The notes below the pieces were generated by a model. The model was not told the origin of the DNA. It saw only the letters and a program-made list of their open reading frames with translations, and made no database searches. From an uncultured Eubacteriales bacterium (lineage in GTDB: Bacteria; Bacillota; Clostridia; Oscillospirales; Oscillospiraceae): a DNA stretch of 64,000 nt. Within the stretch, counting starts at the first letter, position 1. Every line of letters starts with the position of its first letter. The position numbers and the translations under genes were made by a program. The stretch covers positions 1 to 64,000 of the forward strand of contig UQWI01000007.1 of the NCBI GenBank assembly GCA_900544765.1, read 5' to 3'. This document shows, one piece after another, positions 30,306 through 38,526 of this stretch.

Positions 30306-30956
30306 TCAGATATAGAGCATTCTGCGGCTCAAATCCGCGTAATACTCGCTCTGGACGTCGTTAGTGTCATAGCGCCCGGAGAGCCAGCCCTTCATCAGAC
30401 GGTCGAAGAGCTTGATGTAGTCGGAGAGCGCCTCGGCGACGTCGTCAGCAGTCACGTCGCGGCCCGTGGGTACGGCGATGGAGCGCACAAATTTGCCGTC
30501 GTAGAGCGCGTAGTCGATGTTCTCGCTCATCAGCGGGGCGAGCAGCCTGTCCTCCGTGTGCTTCCACAGGCGGAAGAACTGCGTCATCGCCTCAATCAGC
30601 GCGGCGCTCTGCGTGCGGAAAACTACGGAGAGCTCGCCGAGAGGCCCGTCGGTGGAGCGGAAGAGCTGCACCTCGTACTTGACCGTGGGGCGGTACTTGT
30701 ACTCGAGGCTTGACTTGAGCGACATCGTCAGCGCGCGCGGCGAGAAGAAGGGCACCAGCTCGCGGGAGGGCGCCAGCATCTGCTCTACAGCGTGGAAAAT
30801 GTCGTTTATTCTGCGCTCCGGCGTGGTTATCGAGACGTAATCGGCCAGAATTTGATTTATAAGGTTGGAGCGGCTGGTACCCATCGAGTGAGCAACCTCG
30901 TCCACCGCGCGGACGACGTCATCGCTGAGCATCAGGCTGTACAGTGTCTTTTTCAT
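30306..30956 (-). CDS. Ribbon-helix-helix-like protein upstream of clpB
   Basis: A 216-residue protein of unknown function. Residues 1-45 (KKTLYSLMLSDDVVRAVDEV, then GTSRSNLINQILADYV) look like a ribbon-helix-helix DNA-binding domain: a beta strand, a helix starting at Asp-Asp, and a second helix after the TSRSN turn. The remaining 170 residues were not recognised. The start at 30956 is preceded by AGAGGTG; an upstream ATG at 31010 is unlikely. It is the first gene of a probable two-gene operon with clpB, so it may be a regulator of that operon. This role is inferred from position only. Confidence 0.75.
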   Translation of the reverse strand: MKKTLYSLMLSDDVVRAVDEVAHSMGTSRSNLINQILADYVSITTPERRINDIFHAVEQMLAPSRELVPFFSPRALTMSLKSSLEYKYRPTVKYEVQLFRSTDGPLGELSVVFRTQSAALIEAMTQFFRLWKHTEDRLLAPLMSENIDYALYDGKFVRSIAVPTGRDVTADDVAEALSDYIKLFDRLMKGWLSGRYDTNDVQSEYYADLSRRMLYI

Positions 30957-31020
30957 ATCTTGACACCTCTTGAATAAGCAAATTATCAGCGGGGACACTG
31001 CGCCCTCCACTGCAAGATAA

Positions 31021-31070
31021 AGTATAACGCCGCCCTAAACTTTTGTCAAGAGAATTATATAAATATAATT
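31021..31070 (-). promoter_or_regulatory. Promoter of the RHH-clpB operon with adjacent palindrome
   Basis: On the minus strand a perfect TTGACA (31044-31049), a 17-bp spacer and TATACT (31021-31026) lie 65 bp before the RHH start. Directly upstream of the -35 box, at 31053-31070, is an AT-rich palindrome with arms AATTATAT and ATATAATT. It could be an operator for the RHH protein or an UP-type element. Confidence 0.75.
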
Positions 31071-31128
31071 ACGAATTATTTGTGAACTCACACGAGAAAC
31101 AAAAGCTTGTAAAACTCGCGTCAAATTA

Positions 31129-31157
31129 TTGCGAACAGCGGCGATATACATTATAAT
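31129..31157 (+). promoter_or_regulatory. Promoter of the SLH surface protein gene
   Basis: TTGCGA (31129-31134), a 17-bp spacer and a perfect TATAAT (31152-31157) lie 47 bp before the start codon. Confidence 0.65.
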
Positions 31158-31204
31158 GCATGTAAAAACTGAGATTGCTTACATTTTGAAAGGCGTGGTT
31201 ACTT

Positions 31205-34200
31205 ATGAAAAGGCTTACGACGTTACTGCTGTGCGCGGCCGTGCTGGTCGGCCTGTTCCCGACGGCGGCGCTGGCGGATGATTGGAAACAGCTGAGATCT
31301 GGTGTTTTTACTGAATACAATGAGACAGACAAAACCGTTTCGGGGGAGATTACACTGAATACGGTTTCGGGCCAGCCGGGCTACGTCGTACCGGCTGAGA
31401 GCGATGCGTACTTCGTCTGCGACAAAAACACCGAGGTCGGTTTCGCTAACGGGCTGGGCACCGAATGGGATAAAGAAATAAACGGACTGAGGGTGTACAA
31501 ACTCAAGCCATATCAAAATTACCGCGACTATGGCGAGCTGATAATAAACGCCGGCGGAAACGGGACCGTCTACCGCGTGCAGTTTGAGGGGCAGGAGCCA
31601 ATTGAGCCCTCCGCGCCAAAGGGCGGCGGGATGTATACCGGGTATGAAAGCGAAATGGCAACCGGCCCGGTGACCTATCAGGATGTAAGCGAAATAACAG
31701 GCGACAGCGACAACTGGATCTGGGGCTACGTTGTGCCGGAGAGCGCGAACAATACGGCTTACTTCGTGTGCCAGGAAGGCTGGAAGTGCGTGCAAAAGAC
31801 GCAGCCCGACGGACGCACAGGCCTGAACGTGGAGCAGGTCGACGGGCAAACCGGCGTCTACAAAATCACGCCCGGCGATGCCTACGGCGGCAGCGGCGAC
31901 TTCCGGCTCGAAAACTCCAACGGCGGTGGAATGGGTATAATCGTTATTTTCAACGGCTACGACCCGGACGTACTCGCGCCCGCGCACGCGGTCACGGAGG
32001 ACGAGCGCGCTGCGGCGCTGCCGGAAAGCGATTACGGCCCGGTGAGCTTTGTGCTTGACGGCGTGACCTACTACATGGGCATTACCGACCCCGCCACGAA
32101 TCAGCCGGCCAGCTACGGGGGCATGGCCGCCCGGCAGGACAGCGTCGTGGATTACCCCGTGCGCGTCGGGTTCTGGACGCTCGACGGCAGCGGCTATCAC
32201 GCAGTCGAAGGCAACACGGCGAACGACATATTGAGCCAGCTCGGCGCTGATATAGATATAGAGCTCTACGCCGAGAGCGGCGGCATTGAGACATACCCGG
32301 CAGAGCTCAAAACCGGGCCGAACGACGGGCTTGCCGCGCACAGCTGGCGCTTTTCCGGTCAGGACTACACCGGCAACTGGCAGTTTCGCGCCGTGTGGAA
32401 AATGAATGACGACACAACGCTCATCAGCTATGTGCGCTTCAGCCTGGAGCTGTATCAGGTCGTGGAAAGCGAGCCGCTCACGACGGTCGGGGCGGTCAAC
32501 GAATGGCTCGAGAGCAACTATAAGAAATATGGCCTTAGCTGCAACTACTGGGTAAATCTCGCCCCGGGTGAATTTAACGGCTACATATCCATACCAAACG
32601 GCATGGTTTTCTCCATCATAGGCTCCGGCGTCGATGCGACCACGCTCAACGGCGGGCTGTACGTCGGGCCGGGCGGACACGGCGGCATCCATGACCTCAC
32701 GATGACGGGAGACGGTGAGAAGCACAGATACTGGCGCGGCAACGGCAACAAATTACCGAACTATGGCATCTACGGCACAAACAGTACGGCATCCTTCTAC
32801 AATGTCACGTTTGAAGACTACTATTACGCCGTGTACAACGCCGACGGCTTCGGCTCCTTCGGGCCGGGCGAGAACGGTTCCGGGCAGACAGTGTTCAGAA
32901 ATAACGGTGCGGGCATCTGCGTTGACGCCCGAGACGGCGTCGGCGGGCTGAGCACCCCGCTCACCGGTACGGTCTTCGAGGAAAACGGCAAGGCGATAGA
33001 GCTCCTGAGCTTCAACTCCGACATACCGCCGAGTTATTACCCAATCTACCACTGCAAATTTATCAACAACGACGTAGACGTGTACAACGAGAGCGGCCGC
33101 AATTTCTTCATGCCGGGCAACTACTTCTACCACGACAGGCAGAGCGATGGCAGCCACAACTACATAGAGACGGACTCCAAGAACCCCGGCAAGGACAAGA
33201 AGGACAACAAGAACCTCGTCTCCGCCTATCCGATGATGAACGAAGATTTCACGGAGTATATCTATGGCGAGGACGACGTTGCCGTGCCGAACTCCGGCGA
33301 AGAGAGTTATATGACCCCGTACTCTGAGCTGCCGGGCATGGACATCATGGTCGTGGAGACCGGCGGCGCGGAGGACGTCCCCCTGCTTAGCTTTGCCTTC
33401 CCCAACGCCGCGGCCGGCTCCAACGGCGGCACGGCGCGCGCCGCGTCCGCGTCGGACGCGCGGAGCTTCGACCCCTCGGTCGGGTACGAGCGCACGGACA
33501 CAAAAATAACGCTGACCATCAGCGACATACCCGGCGGCCTTGCGCCGACGCTGACCGTCTATTGCGACGGCTGGGACAACGCCGCCGTCAGCTTTGAAGG
33601 CAGGACGCTCGCGAGCAGCTTTGCCGATGAGGCCGTGAGCTTCACTGCGTGCGAGGGCGGCGTGTACACGATAACCCGCACGTCTGCCCCGGTCCGTCCC
33701 ACCGTCCCCTCCGCGCCTGAGGAGCCCGAAACTCCCGCCGCACCGGCCTTTGCCGACGTGCCGGAGGACAGCTATTATGCCGACGCCGTACAGTGGGCGG
33801 TGGAGGCCGGCATCACCGACGGCACCGGCGAGCACAGCTTCTCGCCCAACGACGGTTGCACCCGCGCGCAGGTCATAACCTTCCTCTGGCGCGCCGCGAA
33901 CAGCCCGGACGCCGGCGGCCTGCCCGAGTTCGGCGATGTTGACGACGGCAGCTACTACGCCGAGGCCGTCGCGTGGGCCGTATCCGAGGGCATAACCACC
34001 GGCGTCTCCGACGGAGAGTTTGCACCGGAGCTGACCGTGACGCGCGCGCAGTTCGTCGTGATGCTCTACCGCGCGGCGGGCGAGCCAGAGGTTGAGGACG
34101 CGGACGGGTTTGACGATGTCGACCCCGCCGCGTACTACGCGAAGGCCGTGGCCTGGGCGGCGGCGCAGGGCATCACCGACGGCACCGGCGAGCGCACCTT

Positions 34201-34264
34201 CTCCCCCGACGAAACCTGCACCCGCGCGCAGATTGTGACCTTCATGTATCGCGCGCTGGCGTAA
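31205..34264 (+). CDS. Secreted beta-helix protein with three SLH domains
   Basis: A 1019-residue cell-surface protein. A signal peptide (MKRLTTLLLCAAVLVGLFPT, cleavage near ALA-D) starts the protein. Residues 30-400 are unrecognised beta-rich sequence. Residues about 440-650 look like a right-handed parallel beta-helix of the pectate-lyase type (repeated turns such as GGIHDLTMTG, ASFYNVTFEDY, TVFEENGKAIELLS). A Pro-rich hinge near 835-850 leads to three C-terminal SLH repeats (about 850-1019), each with FxDV, AVxWA and a TRAQ motif, that bind cell-wall polymer. No catalytic residues could be assigned; carbohydrate binding or lysis is a guess. Confidence 0.85.
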   Translation: MKRLTTLLLCAAVLVGLFPTAALADDWKQLRSGVFTEYNETDKTVSGEITLNTVSGQPGYVVPAESDAYFVCDKNTEVGFANGLGTEWDKEINGLRVYKLKPYQNYRDYGELIINAGGNGTVYRVQFEGQEPIEPSAPKGGGMYTGYESEMATGPVTYQDVSEITGDSDNWIWGYVVPESANNTAYFVCQEGWKCVQKTQPDGRTGLNVEQVDGQTGVYKITPGDAYGGSGDFRLENSNGGGMGIIVIFNGYDPDVLAPAHAVTEDERAAALPESDYGPVSFVLDGVTYYMGITDPATNQPASYGGMAARQDSVVDYPVRVGFWTLDGSGYHAVEGNTANDILSQLGADIDIELYAESGGIETYPAELKTGPNDGLAAHSWRFSGQDYTGNWQFRAVWKMNDDTTLISYVRFSLELYQVVESEPLTTVGAVNEWLESNYKKYGLSCNYWVNLAPGEFNGYISIPNGMVFSIIGSGVDATTLNGGLYVGPGGHGGIHDLTMTGDGEKHRYWRGNGNKLPNYGIYGTNSTASFYNVTFEDYYYAVYNADGFGSFGPGENGSGQTVFRNNGAGICVDARDGVGGLSTPLTGTVFEENGKAIELLSFNSDIPPSYYPIYHCKFINNDVDVYNESGRNFFMPGNYFYHDRQSDGSHNYIETDSKNPGKDKKDNKNLVSAYPMMNEDFTEYIYGEDDVAVPNSGEESYMTPYSELPGMDIMVVETGGAEDVPLLSFAFPNAAAGSNGGTARAASASDARSFDPSVGYERTDTKITLTISDIPGGLAPTLTVYCDGWDNAAVSFEGRTLASSFADEAVSFTACEGGVYTITRTSAPVRPTVPSAPEEPETPAAPAFADVPEDSYYADAVQWAVEAGITDGTGEHSFSPNDGCTRAQVITFLWRAANSPDAGGLPEFGDVDDGSYYAEAVAWAVSEGITTGVSDGEFAPELTVTRAQFVVMLYRAAGEPEVEDADGFDDVDPAAYYAKAVAWAAAQGITDGTGERTFSPDETCTRAQIVTFMYRALA

Positions 34265-34304
34265 GGCGCAGGTTAGCGGCGAGATATAACGAGATATAGA
34301 ATAA

Positions 34305-34342
34305 GACAGCCTGCGATAGATTAAAATCTCTCGCAGGCTGTC
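34305..34342. terminator. Terminator-like hairpin after the SLH gene
   Basis: A 12-bp stem GACAGCCTGCGA / TCGCAGGCTGTC lies 40 bp past the stop. The T run is weak. The interval 34343-34474 holds no recognisable gene. Confidence 0.6.
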
Positions 34343-34474
34343 AACCGTTTTCACACATTCAGGCTCTATCGGCTCGCCGGGGCGGTCAATGCGGCCGGGA
34401 TTTGTTTTGCTTGAGGCCGCGGGCTATCACCGTGAGGCTGTCGAGCTCCTCGCGGGAGCCGGATTCTTAGCCTT

Positions 34475-34702
34475 TTATTTTCCGTGGCGCGGCGGATACG
34501 GCCGGCGTTCGTCCGTGCGTTCGAGCAAGTAGTCCACACTGGTGCCGTACAGGTCGGCCAAAGCCGAGAGTGCTTCGCTTGGTATATCTCTTTTGCCGAG
34601 ATCGTAGTTTGAATGGCACACCTGCGTGCACTTCAAGTATTCTGCCACATCCATTTGTCTCATGTCTGAATCCTCGCGCAAATCGCGTATTCGCCTGTAC
34701 AT
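34475..34702 (-). CDS. Xre-family helix-turn-helix regulator
   Basis: A 75-residue Cro/CI-type DNA-binding protein. IRDLREDSDMRQMDVAEYLKC is the helix-turn-helix region and LADLYGTSVDYLLERTD the usual helix 5. It is essentially a single DNA-binding domain, as in SinR-like or prophage-type repressors. GGAGGG precedes the ATG at 7-bp spacing; a GTG two codons upstream is less likely. The target is unknown. It is flanked by two hairpin terminators and seems to be a single-gene unit. Confidence 0.85.
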   Translation of the reverse strand: MYRRIRDLREDSDMRQMDVAEYLKCTQVCHSNYDLGKRDIPSEALSALADLYGTSVDYLLERTDERRPYPPRHGK

Positions 34703-34829
34703 TACCACGCCCTCCGCTTCACGTCTGGTAAAAAGTATAGGTAAAACGATTTGTTTTGTTGACTTTTAAAATAAATTGTTATGTATTTGTGCTGAGGAGG
34801 CGGATTCTGTCTCTGTAATTATCTGCAAT

Positions 34830-34867
34830 AAGCAAGCCACCCGACATAAAAGCCGGGCGGCTTGCTT
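34830..34867. terminator. Terminator-like hairpin
   Basis: The stem AAGCAAGCC / GGCTTGCTT is extended by CCCG / CGGG after one mismatch. It lies downstream of thiN on the minus strand and ahead of the Xre gene. The region 34703-34966 otherwise contains no gene. Confidence 0.65.
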
Positions 34868-34966
34868 TATTTAAACCTTACGTTGGTTCTTATTTTCTTT
34901 CTAACTGAAAGCCATTTACCCCATAAACAACAAACGCCTTACGAAAACGGGGAGGCTTTACAGACC

Positions 34967-35620
34967 TCATATCCTTTTCATCACCGGCAGGGGAAGCGCC
35001 GGGTCGTCGGCCCAGTAGACGATGAGGAGTCCACGCTCCACGGAGACGAAGGCGCTCTCGCCGGTGAAGCTGTTGCTCACGCCGAGCGGAAAGTGCGCGG
35101 TGAGGTCAGCGCCCTCGAGCGTGTAGCTCAGGCCGCGCTCGGTGACGCCGGCGGCGTCCTCGCCGAGGCAGAATACGGAGAAGTCGCCGCGATAACGCTC
35201 ATCGAAGCTCAGGCTGTGTCCCCCGGTGAGCGCGGCGAGGCAGCAGCCCTCGCCGACGAGATAGGCCGCCGCGCCCTCGTTGGCCGCCCAGGCGATGGTC
35301 TGGACGTTCGCCAGCGTGTGGTCGAGGCGTTTCCCTCCCAGGCAGCCGAAAAACAGCAGCTCGTCACAGCCGCGCTCGAGCGCACGCCGCGCCGCGAGCA
35401 TGGAATCCGTGTCGTCCTTGCGCACGGGACAGACCTCCACGTCCGGGTAGTCCGGCACATGGCCCAGAGAGTCAAAGTCGCCGAGAATGAGCCCGGGCTT
35501 TACGCCCAGCCTTTCAAGATGCAGTATGCCCGCGTCGGCGGCGATGACCAGGTCGCCGTCCTCGGGTTTGAAACGCGCGGGGGCGAAGTCTGCCGCCCCG
35601 GCGATGTAGCACTTTTTCAT
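34967..35620 (-). CDS. thiN: Thiamine pyrophosphokinase
   Basis: A 217-residue enzyme that converts thiamine and ATP to thiamine pyrophosphate. The N-terminal catalytic part has VIAADAGILHLERLGVKP, LILGDFDSL and KDDTDSMLAARRAL, which bind Mg2+ and ATP, followed by GCLGGKRLDHTLAN. The C-terminal part is the thiamine-binding beta domain. The start at 35620 is preceded by GGAGG. It follows the NTPase gene by 10 bp. No TPP riboswitch was found upstream. Confidence 0.92.
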   Translation of the reverse strand: MKKCYIAGAADFAPARFKPEDGDLVIAADAGILHLERLGVKPGLILGDFDSLGHVPDYPDVEVCPVRKDDTDSMLAARRALERGCDELLFFGCLGGKRLDHTLANVQTIAWAANEGAAAYLVGEGCCLAALTGGHSLSFDERYRGDFSVFCLGEDAAGVTERGLSYTLEGADLTAHFPLGVSNSFTGESAFVSVERGLLIVYWADDPALPLPVMKRI

Positions 35621-35630
35621 GGTACCTCCA

Positions 35631-36116
35631 TTATGCCTTCGCCCACTCGAGCGTCCAGTGACGGAGCGCCCCAGAGGCGTTGATGTCGTACTTGCCCGTA
35701 GTGCGCAGGATGAGCGTGTCCGGGTCGCGAGCGAGCAGCGCGTACAGCTCCTCCCACTCGCCGTCCGGCGCGCCGTCGCGGCGCAGCACGCCCACAATGG
35801 GCACGGCGGCGAATAGTAGGCGGATGAGCGCGTCGTAGTAGTCCGGGTCTGAGAGCGCGGCCCCGCCGAGCTCATCGAAAACCGCAAAGGGCTTCATCCT
35901 GGCCCCGGCGACATAGTTCGCGGCGAGCGTGTGCGAATATGCCTCGCGGCCGCGGCGGCGTATGTTCGGTACGGCCAGCTCCGAGGCGGGCAGTATCATC
36001 CCGCCGGGAAGCACGGCGTAGCCGCCCGCAAACTTGGCCTGCGCACCCAGCGCGCGCTCTATCATCAGGCTCTTGCCCACGCCGGGCGCTCCGGTCAATA
36101 AAAGGCGGCGTTTCAC
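35631..36116 (-). CDS. THEP1-like nucleoside-triphosphatase
   Basis: A 161-residue P-loop protein. Walker A is TGAPGVGKS at residues 8-16 and the Walker B region is AVFDELGGAAL, as in the THEP1/NTPase_1 family. The remaining motifs (FAAVPIVGVLR, preceding the region toward the C-terminus) also fit. The start is GTG with AAGGGGG at 7-bp spacing. It is co-transcribed with thiN, but a functional link is not established. The cellular substrate of this family is unclear. Confidence 0.75.
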   Translation of the reverse strand: MKRRLLLTGAPGVGKSLMIERALGAQAKFAGGYAVLPGGMILPASELAVPNIRRRGREAYSHTLAANYVAGARMKPFAVFDELGGAALSDPDYYDALIRLLFAAVPIVGVLRRDGAPDGEWEELYALLARDPDTLILRTTGKYDINASGALRHWTLEWAKA

Positions 36117-36289
36117 AGCGCCGCCCCCTTTATGTGATTCATGCGGTTATTTCTCCTGTCAGATTGTTGTGCAGCGTCCAACTTGCAGCCGCACCGTAAG
36201 GGACGGCGTCCCGCCGTGAATTCAGAATCACAACAGCGCGGGTATATTATCCGCCCGACATCCATTTTAACGCGCGGCAGCGATAGATT

Positions 36290-36665
36290 CATCGACAACC
36301 CCTCCGGTGCAGCGCGCCACCTCCCCTTCAAGGGAGGCGTGTAACTAAGGCAGCGCAGCAGAGCCACCTACTACCACCCGTTAGCGGTACGCGAAGCGAG
36401 TCCGCGGTCGGCGATGCACAAGTACCCTCTGGCCGCGGGATGACCACGTTTGATTACGCGGACGGTGGGTGATACGATGGGTACGTCGGTCTCTCGACCA
36501 AAGCGCCTTTCCTTTCGGGGGTGCGGGGGTGCTTTCTTTGTGCAAGTAACAAAGAAAGCATCCCCACGGGTGTCCGCAACCGCCTCCGGTGGGTGCATGT
36601 CCCAGGCCACCGGTACGGTGCGCCCTACACACAGGCGGGACGTCGAGGACGCCGACCTGTTTGAC
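36290..36665. repeat. Dispersed non-coding repeat, copy B
   Basis: A second copy of the repeat described at 5890. It shares TACGCGAAGCGA, GTCGGCGATG, GTACCCTCTGG, CCACGTTT, GGTGATACGATGGGTACGT and CCTTTCGGGG blocks with copy A. Near 36529-36563 it forms a long stem in which GGTGCTTTCTTTG pairs with CAAAGAAAGCATCC, with a G-U pair near the base. It fills most of the otherwise gene-free stretch 36117-36671. Reading frames through it are different in each copy and are judged non-coding. Confidence 0.7.
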
Positions 36666-36671
36666 GTGTGC

Positions 36672-36839
36672 TCACAGCCAGTTGAGCGGGTTGAGCACCT
36701 CAAGGTACAGCCCCCAGAAGGTACGGCGCGCGGAGTCTTTGAACGTGCTGCGCTTGTCGAGCGCGGCGCGTATGAGCGCGATGATGGCGCAGACTGCAGC
36801 GTATATAACCAGTGCAAGCAGAACAACCATGTCGGCCAT
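36672..36839 (-). CDS. Small membrane protein, hypothetical
   Basis: A 55-residue reading frame beginning MADMVVLLALVIYAAVCAII and ending LEVLNPLNWL. One hydrophobic helix spans residues 4-24, followed by a basic segment. It begins 22 bp after the stop of the GNAT gene upstream on the same strand, so it could be the last gene of that operon. The ribosome site is weak (TTAGG). No family was recognised. The coherent membrane topology and operon position support it; the small size and weak site do not. Confidence 0.4.
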   Translation of the reverse strand: MADMVVLLALVIYAAVCAIIALIRAALDKRSTFKDSARRTFWGLYLEVLNPLNWL

Positions 36840-36861
36840 CCTAAGGCAAAATTTGTACGGT

Positions 36862-37377
36862 TTACGTATGATTTCTACCTATTTTGTATATGATGTGGGG
36901 CATATCCATGCCGTGGTAGTGTTTCATCATCACACCTGCGGGCCTCATGCCCAGGCGCGCGGCCACGCGGCGCGAAGCGTAGTTCACGTCGCGGATGATG
37001 GCGTAGACCTCGTTCACGCCGAGCGAAGCAAAGGCCAAGTCGCGCACGGCAAGCGCGGCCTCGGTGGCGTAGCCGTGGTTCCAGTATTCGCGCGAGAACA
37101 CATAGCCTATTTCCGGGACGTGCCCGTCCAGGCAGTCCTGTACCGTGAGCCCGCACTGTCCTATGACCTCGCCCGTGGCTTTGAGCTCCACGGCGCAGAG
37201 CGAAAAGCCCCAGACTTCGCGCCGGGATATCTGCCGCGCGAGCCAGCCGGCCACATCACGGTCGGAAAAGGCGTGGCCGTAAGCCCACATCGTGTCCGCG
37301 TCCATGATGCGGCGCAGCGCGTCGTAGTCGCCCGGCGCCAGGTCGCGGAGTATCAGTCGTTCGGTTTCAAGCTTCAT
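36862..37377 (-). CDS. RimJ/RimL-type GNAT acetyltransferase
   Basis: A 171-residue acetyltransferase. The N-terminus KLETERLILRDLAPGDYDAL is typical of the RimJ/RimL group. Motif A is represented by EIGYVFSREYWNHGYATEA, and VYAIIRDVNYASRRVAARLGM is the usual C-terminal part. Its ATG overlaps the stop codon of the upstream lipoprotein gene (CAATGA), so the two are coupled. Substrates of this group include protein N-termini and small amines; the one used here is unknown. Confidence 0.9.
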   Translation of the reverse strand: MKLETERLILRDLAPGDYDALRRIMDADTMWAYGHAFSDRDVAGWLARQISRREVWGFSLCAVELKATGEVIGQCGLTVQDCLDGHVPEIGYVFSREYWNHGYATEAALAVRDLAFASLGVNEVYAIIRDVNYASRRVAARLGMRPAGVMMKHYHGMDMPHIIYKIGRNHT

Positions 37378-38132
37378 TGAGTTACCTCGTCAGGTGTGTA
37401 GTTTATGCCGAGCGAGAGCGGCAGCTCCACGGTATCCAAGGAGAAGACCGCGTCAAGGCTCAAGCCTGTCGCCGCGCCGACCTGCTTCGCACTCAGGTCA
37501 ACCGAATAGAGCGCGCGGAGATTCTGCGCCTTTTCGTCGCCAGGCAGGTTAAAGCTAAAGCCCAGGTCCTCAACCGCCAAACTCTCCGGTAAGGCCCCGT
37601 AGGCTGTGTGGTGCAATTCTCCGTCGGCACGGGTCTCGGTGTGCGTGTATACGACCCGGCAATCGGCGGGTGAGGTCTGGGAAAAGCCGCTTAAAACCGC
37701 GTCGCTGATGGAGAGACGCTGCTCTCCCCTATCGTCAGGCAGCTCGGGCATCTGAGTGTAGAAATACACGCGGAAGTCTCCGCCGCTTTGCACAGCGACG
37801 AGCGTCAGCCTCAGCCGCGCGCCTGCCTGCCTGGTGTACTCGGCGTAATTTATTTCCCGCGCTTCTCCGTCCTCGAGGCTGTAATACCGGCTGTGTACGG
37901 CTATGTTGTCGGCCAGGGCAAAACAGTCAAGGTCCTCCGCGTCCAGAAGGGACTGAAAGCCGTCGGAGAGGCCGCGCTCAATCAGGCGTATTGTAGCTTT
38001 GATATAGTTTTCCGTGTATTCTTGTGTGTCCTGGATTAACGGCTGGTATCCTGAATTGTCACCGCAGGCCGGGAGTGTGAACGCCAGAGCCAGGGCGAGT
38101 ATACATGCCGCGAGCTTTTTCGTGTCGAGCAC
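37374..38132 (-). CDS. Lipoprotein of unknown function
   Basis: About 252 residues. The N-terminus has two lysines, a hydrophobic core (LAACILALALAFTLPAC) and a lipobox-like LPAC-GD, so it is likely exported and lipidated. The rest is mixed alpha/beta without a recognised family. The start is uncertain: GTG at 38132 gives a normal-length signal peptide. An ATG at 38177 lies in repeat sequence and would add a hydrophilic extension. The stop overlaps the start of the GNAT gene. Confidence 0.65.
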   Translation of the reverse strand: MLDTKKLAACILALALAFTLPACGDNSGYQPLIQDTQEYTENYIKATIRLIERGLSDGFQSLLDAEDLDCFALADNIAVHSRYYSLEDGEAREINYAEYTRQAGARLRLTLVAVQSGGDFRVYFYTQMPELPDDRGEQRLSISDAVLSGFSQTSPADCRVVYTHTETRADGELHHTAYGALPESLAVEDLGFSFNLPGDEKAQNLRALYSVDLSAKQVGAATGLSLDAVFSLDTVELPLSLGINYTPDEVTQ

Positions 38133-38349
38133 CCCTTCTGTAGGAAATTTGTCGTAGCGGGTAGCTCCGGGCGGCATGCAGCCACCGGAGGCGGCTGCGC
38201 CGCCGTGCCGCCATGAATTTAAAACCGCTGGGGCGCGGGTAGAACGTAAGCCACTACAGAACCCTTACGAACGCAGCTGCAACTTATGCCCACGTTGCAA
38301 GCATCTGCCGACTTCGGTTGCGCGGAAACGCATGTCCGTTTTGCCCTGT

Positions 38350-38526
38350 ACGATACGGTATATGGCCGGGTGGTTGCTGCTTGGCGCGATGCGGTACCCA
38401 AGCGCTTTTCCTTTCGGGGTCTGGGACGCTTTCTTTTGGCGCAATTAAAAGAAAGCGCCCCAGGGGTCTGCAACCCTTCGGGTTCACCATCCCCGCCTGG
38501 CGGCGGGCGGGACGTCAGGGACGCCG
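38350..38526. repeat. Dispersed non-coding repeat, copy C (short)
   Basis: A shorter copy of the repeat seen at 5890 and 36290. It has TTTTCCTTTCGGGGTCTGGG followed by CGCTTTCTTTT, then a loop and AAAAGAAAGCGCCCC, and near the end GGGACGTCAGGGACGCC, which matches GGGACGTCGAGGACGCC in copy B. The stem differs from copy B by paired changes. The flank 38178-38349 also appears non-coding and may belong to a second repeat type. No gene is supported between 38178 and 38526. Confidence 0.65.

Noticed and set aside
27688..30315. Plus-strand reading frame of more than 800 codons opposite clpB
   Set aside because: It is a mirror of ClpB codon bias and has no family features. The minus strand has all ClpB motifs.
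33750..34264. Triple SLH repeats as DNA tandem repeats
   Set aside because: The three units are similar in protein but diverged in DNA, so they are domain repeats.
34967..36116. TPP riboswitch ahead of thiN
   Set aside because: No TPP-aptamer core (CUGAGA / ACCUGA-type elements) was found upstream of thiN or the NTPase gene.
36371..36893. Frames through repeat copy B on both strands
   Set aside because: Repeat sequence translated; other copies of the repeat are not open in the same frame.
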